DNA of 35,884 bases, taken from assembly GCF_005860775.1 (NCBI RefSeq), contig NZ_VCHQ01000040.1:1-35884 (forward strand). The letters run 5' to 3'. The translations under genes and the position numbers were made by a program. How positions within the stretch are numbered: position 1 is the stretch's first letter; each line of letters opens with the position of its first letter. Source of the stretch: Klebsiella indica (lineage in GTDB: Bacteria; Pseudomonadota; Gammaproteobacteria; Enterobacterales; Enterobacteriaceae). This document shows, piece after piece, positions 15,928 through 23,027 of this stretch. The notes below the pieces were generated by a model. It had not been told where the DNA came from. It saw only the letters and a program-made list of their open reading frames with translations, and made no database searches.

Positions 15928-16014
15928 TCAGGCAGCAATAGCTTTTAGCCTGTGAGCTTGCACATAGTCACTCCACCATTGCATGAGAACTACCCGTTTG
16001 ACCTGCCCCCAGTA
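15928..16014 (-). pseudogene. possible C-terminal fragment of a P4-type tyrosine integrase
   Basis: Reading leftward from 16014, the frame gives YWGQVKRVVLMQWWSDYVQ and ends ...LKAIAA before a TGA at 15928-15930. The MQWWSDYV motif close to the C-terminus resembles the RRxMMQWWADYL tail of P4/CP4-57-type integrases. Only 28 residues remain, next to an IS3-family element, so the match is suggestive only. If right, the microcin region was once carried by an integrative element. Confidence 0.4.
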
Positions 16015-16097
16015 TTAGATACAACCATCAGTTAGTCATGTCGGTTTGTTGACCCTGACCCCGAATATGCTCCAGTCATAATCAGGAATAACCGGCC

Positions 16098-16907
16098 TCA
16101 TGTTGGTTGCATATTCTGGCAACCTGCAGATTTCTCGGCGAATTCAGATGGGGTCATCCAGCCCAGTGCAGAATGGGGACGACTCTGGTTATAGTGTATG
16201 CGCCAGGCCTCGATTTTGCACCGGGCATCCTCCAGGGACATGAACCAGTTCTCGTTCAGACATTCCTGCCTTAACCTGCCGTTGAAGGACTCCACGGTCG
16301 CATTGTCCGTCGGTGTTCCCGGGCGTGAGAAGTCAATGCGGATACCCCTTTCATACACCCACCTGTCCAGCATTTTCCCTGCAAATTCAGAACCATTATC
16401 GGTTTTCAGCAACTGAGGTAAGGGCCGTCTGAGCGCGATGCTGTTCAGCATTTCTGCCACTTCTGTTGAACGTAAATTCTGGCCCACGCAAATTCCCAGG
16501 CATTCACGTTTGAACAAATCGATTACCGTCAGCAGACGCAATCGCCTTCCGTCAAACCGCGCATCAGAGACAAAGTCCATGCCCCAGACGTGATTCGGAT
16601 ACAGCCCCTGAGGCTGCGGTTGTCGGCGCTGTGCGGATTTATTGCGGTGTGGCCGTTTGAGGCGCAGCGACAGCCCCTGTTCGCTGTAAAGCCGGTAAAT
16701 CCTTTTGTGGTTATCACGCCAGCCTTCCCGACTGAGCATCACATGTACCCGGCGGTAACCGTAATGCACCCGGGTTTCGGTGATCTCTCGGATGCGCAGC
16801 CGCAGTGCGCTGTCGTTGGGGGCCACAGAACGATAGCGAAACGAGCTGCGGCTGACCCGCAGCGCAAAACAGACCTGTCTCTCACTGGCACCGTAGCGGA
16901 CCTGCAA
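16098..16907 (-). CDS. IS3-family transposase OrfB
   Basis: 269 residues from Met 16907; the frame is open further upstream, as expected for translation by -1 frameshifting from orfA. It has the HTH_21/IS3 N-terminal segment (IREITETRVHYGYRRVHVMLSREG) and the rve integrase core with the DDE residues visible in WGMDFVSDA, LKTDNGSEFAG and DNATVESFNGRLRQECLN. The C-terminus WRIHYNQSRPHSALGWMTP is standard for the IS407 group. Confidence 0.88.
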   Translation of the reverse strand: MQVRYGASERQVCFALRVSRSSFRYRSVAPNDSALRLRIREITETRVHYGYRRVHVMLSREGWRDNHKRIYRLYSEQGLSLRLKRPHRNKSAQRRQPQPQGLYPNHVWGMDFVSDARFDGRRLRLLTVIDLFKRECLGICVGQNLRSTEVAEMLNSIALRRPLPQLLKTDNGSEFAGKMLDRWVYERGIRIDFSRPGTPTDNATVESFNGRLRQECLNENWFMSLEDARCKIEAWRIHYNQSRPHSALGWMTPSEFAEKSAGCQNMQPT

Positions 16908-16939
16908 ATCCCTGACCCACTCGCGCAGGCGTGCCAGCG

Positions 16940-17195
16940 TCAGCTCTTTTTTGCCAGCACGTCCTGCAGCATGGCCTTGTCGAGGCTCAGATCGGCAACC
17001 AGCTTCTTCAGTCGCCAGTTTTCCTCTTCCAACTGGCGCATATGTTTGAGTTCAGACGGGGAAATTCCGCCGTATTTCTTACGCCATGTGTAAAACGTGG
17101 CGTCGGAGATACCCAGCTTGCGGCAGACGTCACCCCAGCTCGGCCTGCTTCAGGGCAAAGACAATCTGCTCTTCGGTGAATCGTGACTTTTTCAT
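16940..17195 (-). pseudogene. IS3-family OrfA with internal deletion
   Basis: The ATG at 17195 starts MKKSRFTEEQIVFALKQAEL, then the frame breaks at a stop. The rest, DVCRKLGISDATFYTWRKKY, GGISPSELKHMRQLEEEN, LKKLVADLSLDKAMLQDVL, continues in another frame to a stop at 16940. The residues normally linking AELG to DVCRK (about TPVP) are missing. The 256-base span is about 11 bases short of a usual 267-base orfA. The helix-turn-helix and leucine-zipper parts are otherwise intact. Confidence 0.8.
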
Positions 17196-17282
17196 CGGCA
17201 CAACCTCCGTTCAGGGAGTCATTATCATGCCGGAATTCTGTTTCTGAATGGAGCAGGATTTTGGGGCAGGGTCACCGACAGA

Positions 17283-17420
17283 AAAGTCCCCTTACCAGTG
17301 ACATCAGCGATTCAGGCATTTATAAAAGGTGAGGGCGTTGATAGGGAGCGTGCTGAACAAGCGCTTGAACGACGATCAGGTATGCCGATAGCGATCAGCG
17401 CGACTGACAGCAGGCTTTAA
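17283..17420 (+). pseudogene. orphan 3' gene fragment beside the IS element
   Basis: A frame open from just inside the IS flank encodes KVPLPVTSAIQAFIKGEG, then VDRERAEQALERRSGMP and AISATDSRL before a TAA at 17418. Its composition is protein-like and it ends normally, so it looks like the C-terminus of a gene cut off by the IS. I recognise no family. Confidence 0.4.
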
Positions 17421-17455
17421 CCTGTTGTCCCGTTACCGATGATGACATGATTTTT

Positions 17456-17482
17456 ATGTTGCACCATTCCTGAAAGCAACAT
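17456..17482 (+). other. stem-loop before the M3 peptidase gene
   Basis: ATGTTGC (17456-17462) and GCAACAT (17476-17482) form a perfect 7-bp inverted repeat around a 13-base loop, followed by TTTATT. It may terminate the truncated gene upstream or serve in control of the peptidase gene that starts 72 bases later. Confidence 0.35.
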
Positions 17483-17553
17483 TTTATTGATGGAGTCAGG
17501 TCTATCATTCGTTTCCTGTTATCCATGTGAGGAGTCAACGGGAAACAAAAGAC

Positions 17554-19629
17554 ATGCAAAATCCATTACTGGCATCTTATTCGTTGCCGCCGTTCGCCAC
17601 GCTGGCGATAACGGATATTGAACCAGCCCTGACGCATATTCTGACGGCGTGTCGGGAGGGCATCGAAATGATCTTGGCATCGGGACAATGCGGTGACTGG
17701 ACATCGTTGTGCGAACCGGTTATTCGGCTGAATGAGCGTCTTGAAAAGCTCTGGTCGCCGGTCAGTCATCTGCATAGCGTCTGTAATACACCGGAATTAC
17801 GCGAAGTTTATCAGCGTTGTCAGCCGCTCATTGTGGATTATTTATCCTGGAAAGGACAACACCCGGCGTTGTATCAGGCATATCGCCAGTTAAGTGTCAG
17901 CGCGCAATATTCCGCATTAACGCCGCAGCAGAAAAAACATGTTGATAATACTCTGCGTGAATTTCAGATGGCGGGAGCCGGGCTGAATAACACGCAACAA
18001 AGACAATTGCGTGACAATAATCTCCGGTTGTCTGAACTGAGCACGCTTTTTTCCAATAATGAACTGGATGCGACAGAGAATGGCGCATTCTTGATCGACC
18101 GTTATGACGAGTTGGCCGGGATCCCTGGGTTAATTATCGACAGAGCCCGGCAAAAAGCTGAGGAAAAATCGCTGGATGGATGGTTACTGACTCTTGATGC
18201 GCCATGCTATCTGGCGGTGATGAAACAGGGTGAACACCGCCCGTTGCGGGAAAAAATGTACCGCGCCTGGAACAGCCGGGCCTCGGACGTCGGCGTGAAT
18301 GGCGGCAAATGGGATAATACTGATGTTATCCAGCAGATCCTCGCGTTACGCCATGAGCAGGCTTGTTTACTGGGATATTCAGATTATGCCGCGCTTTCGC
18401 TATCTTTTAAAATGGCGAAAACACCACAGCAGGTGCTGACTTTTTTGCAGACACTCGCAGACCAGGTATTAGAACAGGGGCAACGGGAGCTTCAGGAGTT
18501 ACAGATATTTGCCCAGGAGTCGCCGGAGATAGAGCATTTACAACCGTGGGATATTGCCTGGCTGAGTGAAAAGAAAAAACAGCAGCAATATGGTATCGAT
18601 GATGAAGTGTTACGTGACTGGTTCCCGATATCCCAGGTTCTTGAGGGGATGTTCGACCTGGTGAAGAGACTATATGGCTTGAGCGTCAAGGCGTGTCATG
18701 ATGTTGAAGTCTGGCATGAAGATGTTCGTTTTTTTGCGTTGTTTAATGAACAGGGTGAGAAAATCGGCGCATTCTATCTCGATCTTTATGCCCGGGAAAA
18801 TAAACGCGGAGGCGCATGGATGGATGTTTGTCTTAATCGGCAGCGTTTATCCGATGATCAATTACAAACACCGGTTGCCTATCTGGTCTGTAATTTTTCG
18901 GCTCCGCCAGCCGGGCAAACGGCATTATTAACTCATCAGGAAGCCAAAACATTGTTCCATGAGTTTGGCCACGGTTTGCATCATTTATTAACGGTTGTTG
19001 ATATTCCCGATGTCGCCGGGATCAATGGCGTTCCCTGGGATGCGGTTGAATTACCCAGTCAGTTAATGGAAAACTGGTGTTATGAAGCGGAATCACTGGC
19101 ATTTATTTCCGGGCATAAAGAGAGCGGAGAACCGTTACCCGCGGCGTATATTTCAGGGTTACAACAGCTCAAAAAACACGATGCCGGGTTATTCCTGTTA
19201 CGCCAGATAGAAATGGCAATGCTGGATATACGGGCGCATCATGAATATGACGGGAAGGCGCCACTGGATATCTACCATTTACTGCGAACTATTCGCCAGC
19301 AAGTAACTGTGGTGCCGACGGTCGAGTGGGATCGCTATCTGAATACGTTTAGCCATATTTTTGCTGGCGGGTATGCGGCGGGCTATTATAGTTATTTATG
19401 GGCGGAAGTGCTGGCGGCTGACGTCTGGTTACGTTTTAAAGAGGATGGGATTTTTAATCGTCAAACTGGGCAAGCATTTGTGGATAATATCCTGTCTTGC
19501 GGCGGCGCCGATGATCCGCAAATAATGTTTCGCCGTTTTCGTGGTCGGGATCCGCTGCCTGGCGCATTATTAATGCAATATGGCATAGAAGTTATGCCTG
19601 CGACGGATAAATCAGTACCGGCGGGTTAA
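17554..19629 (+). CDS. M3-family oligopeptidase (OpdA/PrlC-like paralogue)
   Basis: 691 residues starting at ATG 17554 (MQNPLLASYSLPPF, matching the OpdA start MTNPLLTPFELPPF); an in-frame GTG at 17527 is less likely. The zinc motif is H469-E-F-G-H473 in LFHEFGHGLHHLLT, with the third ligand region in LMENWCYEAESLAF (E506). Also conserved are FYLDLYARENKRGGAWMD and HIFAGGYAAGYYSYLWAEVLAADVW. OpdA cleaves short peptides in the cytoplasm; no signal peptide is present here. Similarity extends end to end but is clearly diverged from housekeeping OpdA, so this is a specialised copy. At the left edge of the TonB import locus, it probably finishes degradation of imported peptides. Convergent with the ECF sigma gene. 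Confidence 0.9.
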   Translation: MQNPLLASYSLPPFATLAITDIEPALTHILTACREGIEMILASGQCGDWTSLCEPVIRLNERLEKLWSPVSHLHSVCNTPELREVYQRCQPLIVDYLSWKGQHPALYQAYRQLSVSAQYSALTPQQKKHVDNTLREFQMAGAGLNNTQQRQLRDNNLRLSELSTLFSNNELDATENGAFLIDRYDELAGIPGLIIDRARQKAEEKSLDGWLLTLDAPCYLAVMKQGEHRPLREKMYRAWNSRASDVGVNGGKWDNTDVIQQILALRHEQACLLGYSDYAALSLSFKMAKTPQQVLTFLQTLADQVLEQGQRELQELQIFAQESPEIEHLQPWDIAWLSEKKKQQQYGIDDEVLRDWFPISQVLEGMFDLVKRLYGLSVKACHDVEVWHEDVRFFALFNEQGEKIGAFYLDLYARENKRGGAWMDVCLNRQRLSDDQLQTPVAYLVCNFSAPPAGQTALLTHQEAKTLFHEFGHGLHHLLTVVDIPDVAGINGVPWDAVELPSQLMENWCYEAESLAFISGHKESGEPLPAAYISGLQQLKKHDAGLFLLRQIEMAMLDIRAHHEYDGKAPLDIYHLLRTIRQQVTVVPTVEWDRYLNTFSHIFAGGYAAGYYSYLWAEVLAADVWLRFKEDGIFNRQTGQAFVDNILSCGGADDPQIMFRRFRGRDPLPGALLMQYGIEVMPATDKSVPAG

Positions 19630-19635
19630 TCCAGA

Positions 19636-19669
19636 GGCGGCATCCTGAACACCGGTTCAGGATGTCGCC
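19636..19669. terminator. strong stem-loop between convergent genes
   Basis: GGCGGCATCCTGAAC (19636-19650) pairs with GTTCAGGATGTCGCC (19655-19669) across a 4-base loop, a 15-bp stem with a single G-T pair. It lies between the stops of the M3 peptidase and the ECF sigma gene. It lacks a T-tract but probably stops or protects both convergent transcripts. Confidence 0.6.
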
Positions 19670-19685
19670 GGAAGGGATTAGCATA

Positions 19686-20198
19686 TTAATCCTGACTATT
19701 TAAATAATTTTTACAATGTAATAACGCTTTGACAGAATATTTTTCAACCAGGCTGCGAGAAACATTCATGCGGCTGGCGATTTCTGCATGGGTTAAACCT
19801 TCAATGCGGCTTAAATATAAAACTTCTCGGCATTTTGGTGGCATGTCTTCCAGTGCTTTATCAATAGATAACAATTGCTGTTTATAAAAAAGGTTTTCCT
19901 CAGGAGAGGGATTATAACCATCGAAAAGTTCGACAGCACCGCTGAGTAACTGCGCGCGTCTTTTTTCGGTGCGCAGATAGTCAATAGATGAATTCATCGC
20001 GATACGGATGAGATAGTTTCTTGCGTCATCATAAGTCGGGAAAGTATTGGCAAGTTGCAAAATACGGAAATACATATCCTGAGTCAGATCCTGAGCGGCC
20101 TGCTGAGAACCCGTGCGATATGTAACAATTCTTTTTAATGTTGGTTGTAAATCGACAAAAACATCGACAATTTCATTGCTTGCTAACACGTTTATCAC
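19686..20198 (-). CDS. ECF sigma factor (FecI-like)
   Basis: 170 residues, starting with GTG at 20198. Region 2 is recognisable (AQDLTQDMYFRILQLA, then NYLIRIAMNSSIDYLRTEKRR), and region 4 has PPKCREVLYLSRIEGLTHAEIASRMNVSRSLVEKY, a normal sigma-4 helix-turn-helix. Such factors are activated by a FecR-type anti-sigma protein when a transducing TonB receptor is loaded. The receptor at 29377-31944 carries the STN domain needed for that. The gene is monocistronic and divergent from the FecR-like gene at 20833. A paralogue lies at the other end of the locus (34780-35304). Confidence 0.85.
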   Translation of the reverse strand: MINVLASNEIVDVFVDLQPTLKRIVTYRTGSQQAAQDLTQDMYFRILQLANTFPTYDDARNYLIRIAMNSSIDYLRTEKRRAQLLSGAVELFDGYNPSPEENLFYKQQLLSIDKALEDMPPKCREVLYLSRIEGLTHAEIASRMNVSRSLVEKYSVKALLHCKNYLNSQD

Positions 20199-20832
20199 TC
20201 CACATTACTATTAGCCCCCGGAACGGCAGGTTGATTTTTGACCATAAAATATTTTCAGAGTTATTTCCGGTGAAGGAAACCCTTTGAATTTACAAAGGAT
20301 AAATTTTTGTCATTCTATGCTACAAAGATTTTGAGAGGTTCGCTTTCTATCAGTATCGGCATGTTGTTACATTTTTATACACTGGCTATTGTAAAACAGA
20401 CAATGACAATATTGGACAGGCTTTGTTTATCAGCATCAACAGGTCGTGATGGACACCAATCGCGTAATCATGGAGCTTACCTCTCATTTATATACCGAAA
20501 AATAGTTTTTTTTGATAATAGGGTTCTCTTATTTCTAGTCGATCTGTAAGAGAAAAGCGATGATTTTTTCTTCCATCGTCCCCGGACAGGTAAATTGCGG
20601 GTAAATATTCTGTATTAGTGGTAATCATGAGATAAAAAACCAATTAGCTTTGCTGTTTATGATTTTTATCATGTTGGTGCTATTTTATGCGGTAAAGAAT
20701 TTAAAGCTTATTATTTTGTTTGGTCAGATAATATTTCTGGATGTCATTATTTTCTGTATTTATTGCAAGAGATGATTATAGTAATATTTATCAATTTGGC
20801 GCGGTCTGTTGACGTGGAATGAACGCAATGTT
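20199..20832. promoter_or_regulatory. long AT-rich divergent intergenic region with a Fur-box candidate
   Basis: 634 bases between the divergent sigma and mini-FecR genes. GATTATAGTAATATTTATC at 20774-20792 matches the Fur consensus at 14 of 19 positions and lies 41-59 bases before the FecR-like start. A small palindrome ATGAT-TTTT-ATCAT is near 20659-20672. An 80-codon open frame at 20307-20549 lacks a ribosome-binding site and protein-like composition, so I do not call it a gene. The length is unusual for a sigma/anti-sigma pair and may hide a small RNA or peptide. Confidence 0.4.
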
Positions 20833-21189
20833 ATGGCGATAAAAAAGTCTACATCGGTATCCCGGCAGGAGAGGGATGAACAGGCGCTTTTTTGGGTGGT
20901 GCGGCTGACTTCGGGTGATGCCTCTGACGCCGATCTGGCGCATTTCGCCCGCTGGCGCCACGAACCAGATAATGAGATCGCATTATCCGAGGCGAGACGT
21001 CTGTGGATATCTTTGGGTAATTCGCTGGAGCAGTGGCATGATCTGCCCGTTGATACTCAGGCGGCGGCGAATACGGAGGAACTCTCGGTGCCGCAGCGTA
21101 AAAAGTTTCTCCGTTGGGCGGGTGGGGTGTTGGTGTTAGTGCTTGTTATACTGGCAGTCAGTTATGTGTGGCAGACACTGCGTTATTAG
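20833..21189 (+). CDS. miniature FecR-like anti-sigma protein (cytoplasmic domain plus one TM helix)
   Basis: 118 residues from ATG 20833 (an in-frame TTG at 20809 is possible). Residues about 12-60 match the FecR N-terminal DUF4880 domain: EQALFWVVRLTSGDASDAD, LAHFARWRHEPDNEIALSEA, RRLW. A single transmembrane helix follows (WAGGVLVLVLVILAVSYVW), with only about six residues after it. Full FecR proteins have about 320 residues, with a periplasmic FecR domain and a C-terminal part that binds the receptor's STN domain. Here those are absent and no remnant follows, because the stop falls in a hairpin next to the convergent ABC gene. It could bind the ECF factor at the membrane but cannot sense the receptor in the known way. 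Confidence 0.78.
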   Translation: MAIKKSTSVSRQERDEQALFWVVRLTSGDASDADLAHFARWRHEPDNEIALSEARRLWISLGNSLEQWHDLPVDTQAAANTEELSVPQRKKFLRWAGGVLVLVLVILAVSYVWQTLRY

Positions 21190-21210
21190 CCCCCGTTGCT
21201 GCCGGGGGCT
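21188..21210. terminator. GC-rich hairpin between convergent genes
   Basis: AGCCCCCG (21188-21195) and CGGGGGCT (21203-21210) form a perfect 8-bp stem with a 7-base loop. It begins within the stop codon of the FecR-like gene and lies 20 bases before the end of the convergent ABC gene. There is no T-tract on either strand, so termination is likely but not certain. Confidence 0.5.
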
Positions 21211-21229
21211 GTCGATAACGAGGTTGGAA

Positions 21230-22990
21230 TCAACTGATTTCCGTTTCGGTTGGGTCGAGTTTAAGTGACGCCGCAGGCAATATTTCCCATTTCCCGTCCC
21301 CCAGCAGGCGTAATGCCTGGTCATGAAAATGGAGCAAACTGTCCCGGTGCCCGATGCTGATATAACTGATGTTGCGCTCTGCCAGTAAGGTGTAAAGCTG
21401 CTCCTCGGTGGCGACATCCAGCGCGCTGGTTGCTTCGTCTAAAAAGACATAACGCGGCTGGCGCAGGATCACCCTGGCAAAGGCGATACGTTGTTGTTCA
21501 CCGAGCGATAATACTCGCGCCCAGTCTTTTTCGGTATCGAGATCGCCATGTTTATCCAGTAAATCACCTAATGCAACTTGCTGTAATACCGTGATCAGGT
21601 GCGCATCTTCAAGCGGGCTGTCAATGTCCGGATAACACAACTGGTTGCGCAGGCTACTGTTAAAGGTATAAGGGCGCTGAGGTAAAAACAGACAGCCTTG
21701 CTCATCGGCGGGGAGTTCGATTTCACCACTGCCGCGGGTCCACAATCCGGCCATAGCTCTTAATAACGAACTTTTACCAATCCCGGTTCGGCCAACAACC
21801 ACCCAGCGACTACCGGCGGGTAAACTGAGGCTTAAATCTTTGACCAGCGCCTGTTCGCCACCCGGTGTTTGCAGATGAATATGGTTAAGTACAATGCTCT
21901 CGCCATTGCGGATGATAATCTGCTGTTTCGGATCGGGTTTGTTATTCGCCATCTCGACAAATTTTTCGTGGATCTCCGCCAGGCGGATCACGTTAGGCAC
22001 TGCCTGGCTCAATTGTGGAATGTAGTTCATCACAATGGACAGGCTACTTAACAGCATCGCGGCAGAGGCGGTTGCCTGGGCGATGGTGCCGTAATCAATA
22101 GAACCATGAAAATAGAGCGGGACCAGGATAATTAAGGGGAGATAAGTCCAGATCTGGTTCACCCCTTCGTTGGCAATCTGGATATAAATCGAATACACCA
22201 GCACGCGTAAATTCTTTGTCACCGCATTTTTCAGGCGGATCAGAAGATGTTGTTGTTCGCTGGTTTCCCCCTGGTAAAAGGCGATATTTTCTGCATTCAG
22301 GCGAACGTGCGTTAATCCATAACGTAAATCGGCTTCGGAGACGGTGACATCAAAGTTTTGTTTGATGGTCGGGCGATAAATCAGCCATGTAAAAAGGGTC
22401 TGTAAAATGGCAAAAATGACGACAGAGATTAACATAGTAGGGGATATTGCTGACAGGATCCCCGCTTGTATGCCCATATCCATCAACGAGCCGATAAGCA
22501 TTTGTGGCATGGTTGACATGGTGGTGCAAAAAGGCTCGACTTCCTGCTGAATTCGCTGATCAGGGTTATCTATTTTATCGTCCTGCACGATTTCATAGTA
22601 AGTGCGGCTGGCCAGATAATTATCCATTAAATAGGTCGTTAACCACAGCCACCAGTGCTGGTTCAGCAATGCGCTTAGCAGTTGCTGGCCGAGGGTCGCG
22701 GCAAAGCGAATTAACCCCATCGCCGTGATCCATATTAATAATGACCAGTAAACATGGGTCTTATGTTCGACCAGCGCATTCGTCAAATCGGCGGTTAAAT
22801 AAGAAAAATAGCCCCCGGAGGCACTAAATCCGGCCATCATCAGGACCAGAACACCCAGGCTGAGCCAGGATTTCCAGGCGTCTTTGCGGGTCCAGTAAGG
22901 TACCGCCATTTTCCAGACCCGTTTGAAAAATACGCCATCAATACGGTATTTTCTCGGATCATTGAGCAGTTCAGACAACATTACAGCCAT
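21230..22990 (-). CDS. SbmA/YddA-type ABC transporter with fused ATPase (copy 1)
   Basis: 586 residues. The N-terminal half is an ABC_membrane_2 (SbmA/BacA, peroxisomal ABCD-like) domain with about six helices and the family motif DNPDQRIQQEVEPF after YLASRTYYEIVQDDKI. The C-terminal ATPase has Walker A (GRTGIGKSS), signature LSLGEQQRIAFARV, Walker B (YVFLDEATSALD) and the H-loop SIGHR. AGGAG lies 7 bases before the ATG. E. coli YddA, encoded with a TonB receptor and the M16 protease PqqL, has the same architecture. SbmA relatives move peptides into the cytoplasm, so peptide import is likely. It follows the paralogue at 23028-24800 by 37 bases in one operon and may form a heterodimer with it. 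Confidence 0.88.
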   Translation of the reverse strand: MAVMLSELLNDPRKYRIDGVFFKRVWKMAVPYWTRKDAWKSWLSLGVLVLMMAGFSASGGYFSYLTADLTNALVEHKTHVYWSLLIWITAMGLIRFAATLGQQLLSALLNQHWWLWLTTYLMDNYLASRTYYEIVQDDKIDNPDQRIQQEVEPFCTTMSTMPQMLIGSLMDMGIQAGILSAISPTMLISVVIFAILQTLFTWLIYRPTIKQNFDVTVSEADLRYGLTHVRLNAENIAFYQGETSEQQHLLIRLKNAVTKNLRVLVYSIYIQIANEGVNQIWTYLPLIILVPLYFHGSIDYGTIAQATASAAMLLSSLSIVMNYIPQLSQAVPNVIRLAEIHEKFVEMANNKPDPKQQIIIRNGESIVLNHIHLQTPGGEQALVKDLSLSLPAGSRWVVVGRTGIGKSSLLRAMAGLWTRGSGEIELPADEQGCLFLPQRPYTFNSSLRNQLCYPDIDSPLEDAHLITVLQQVALGDLLDKHGDLDTEKDWARVLSLGEQQRIAFARVILRQPRYVFLDEATSALDVATEEQLYTLLAERNISYISIGHRDSLLHFHDQALRLLGDGKWEILPAASLKLDPTETEIS

Positions 22991-23027
22991 GGACGCGCTC
23001 CTGTATTGCTTGTGGCAGACATCATAA

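Larger units (their letters stand above)
16050..17274 (-). mobile_element. IS3-family element (IS407-group-like), complete ends
   Basis: The two ends form imperfect inverted repeats: left 16050 TGACCCTGACCCCGAATA, right (reversed from 17274) TGACCCTGCCCCAAAATC, with similarity continuing through TGCTCCA and on to CCGG. The 1225-bp length and orfA-orfB layout fit an IS407-group IS3 element. The flanks (left ...tttgt, right ccgac...) show no evident short target duplication, suggesting rearrangement after insertion. OrfA is frameshifted, so the element is probably immobile on its own. Confidence 0.82.

Noticed and set aside
20307-20549. An 80-codon frame in the sigma/mini-FecR intergenic region
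   Set aside because: No ribosome-binding site and composition typical of AT-rich non-coding DNA.
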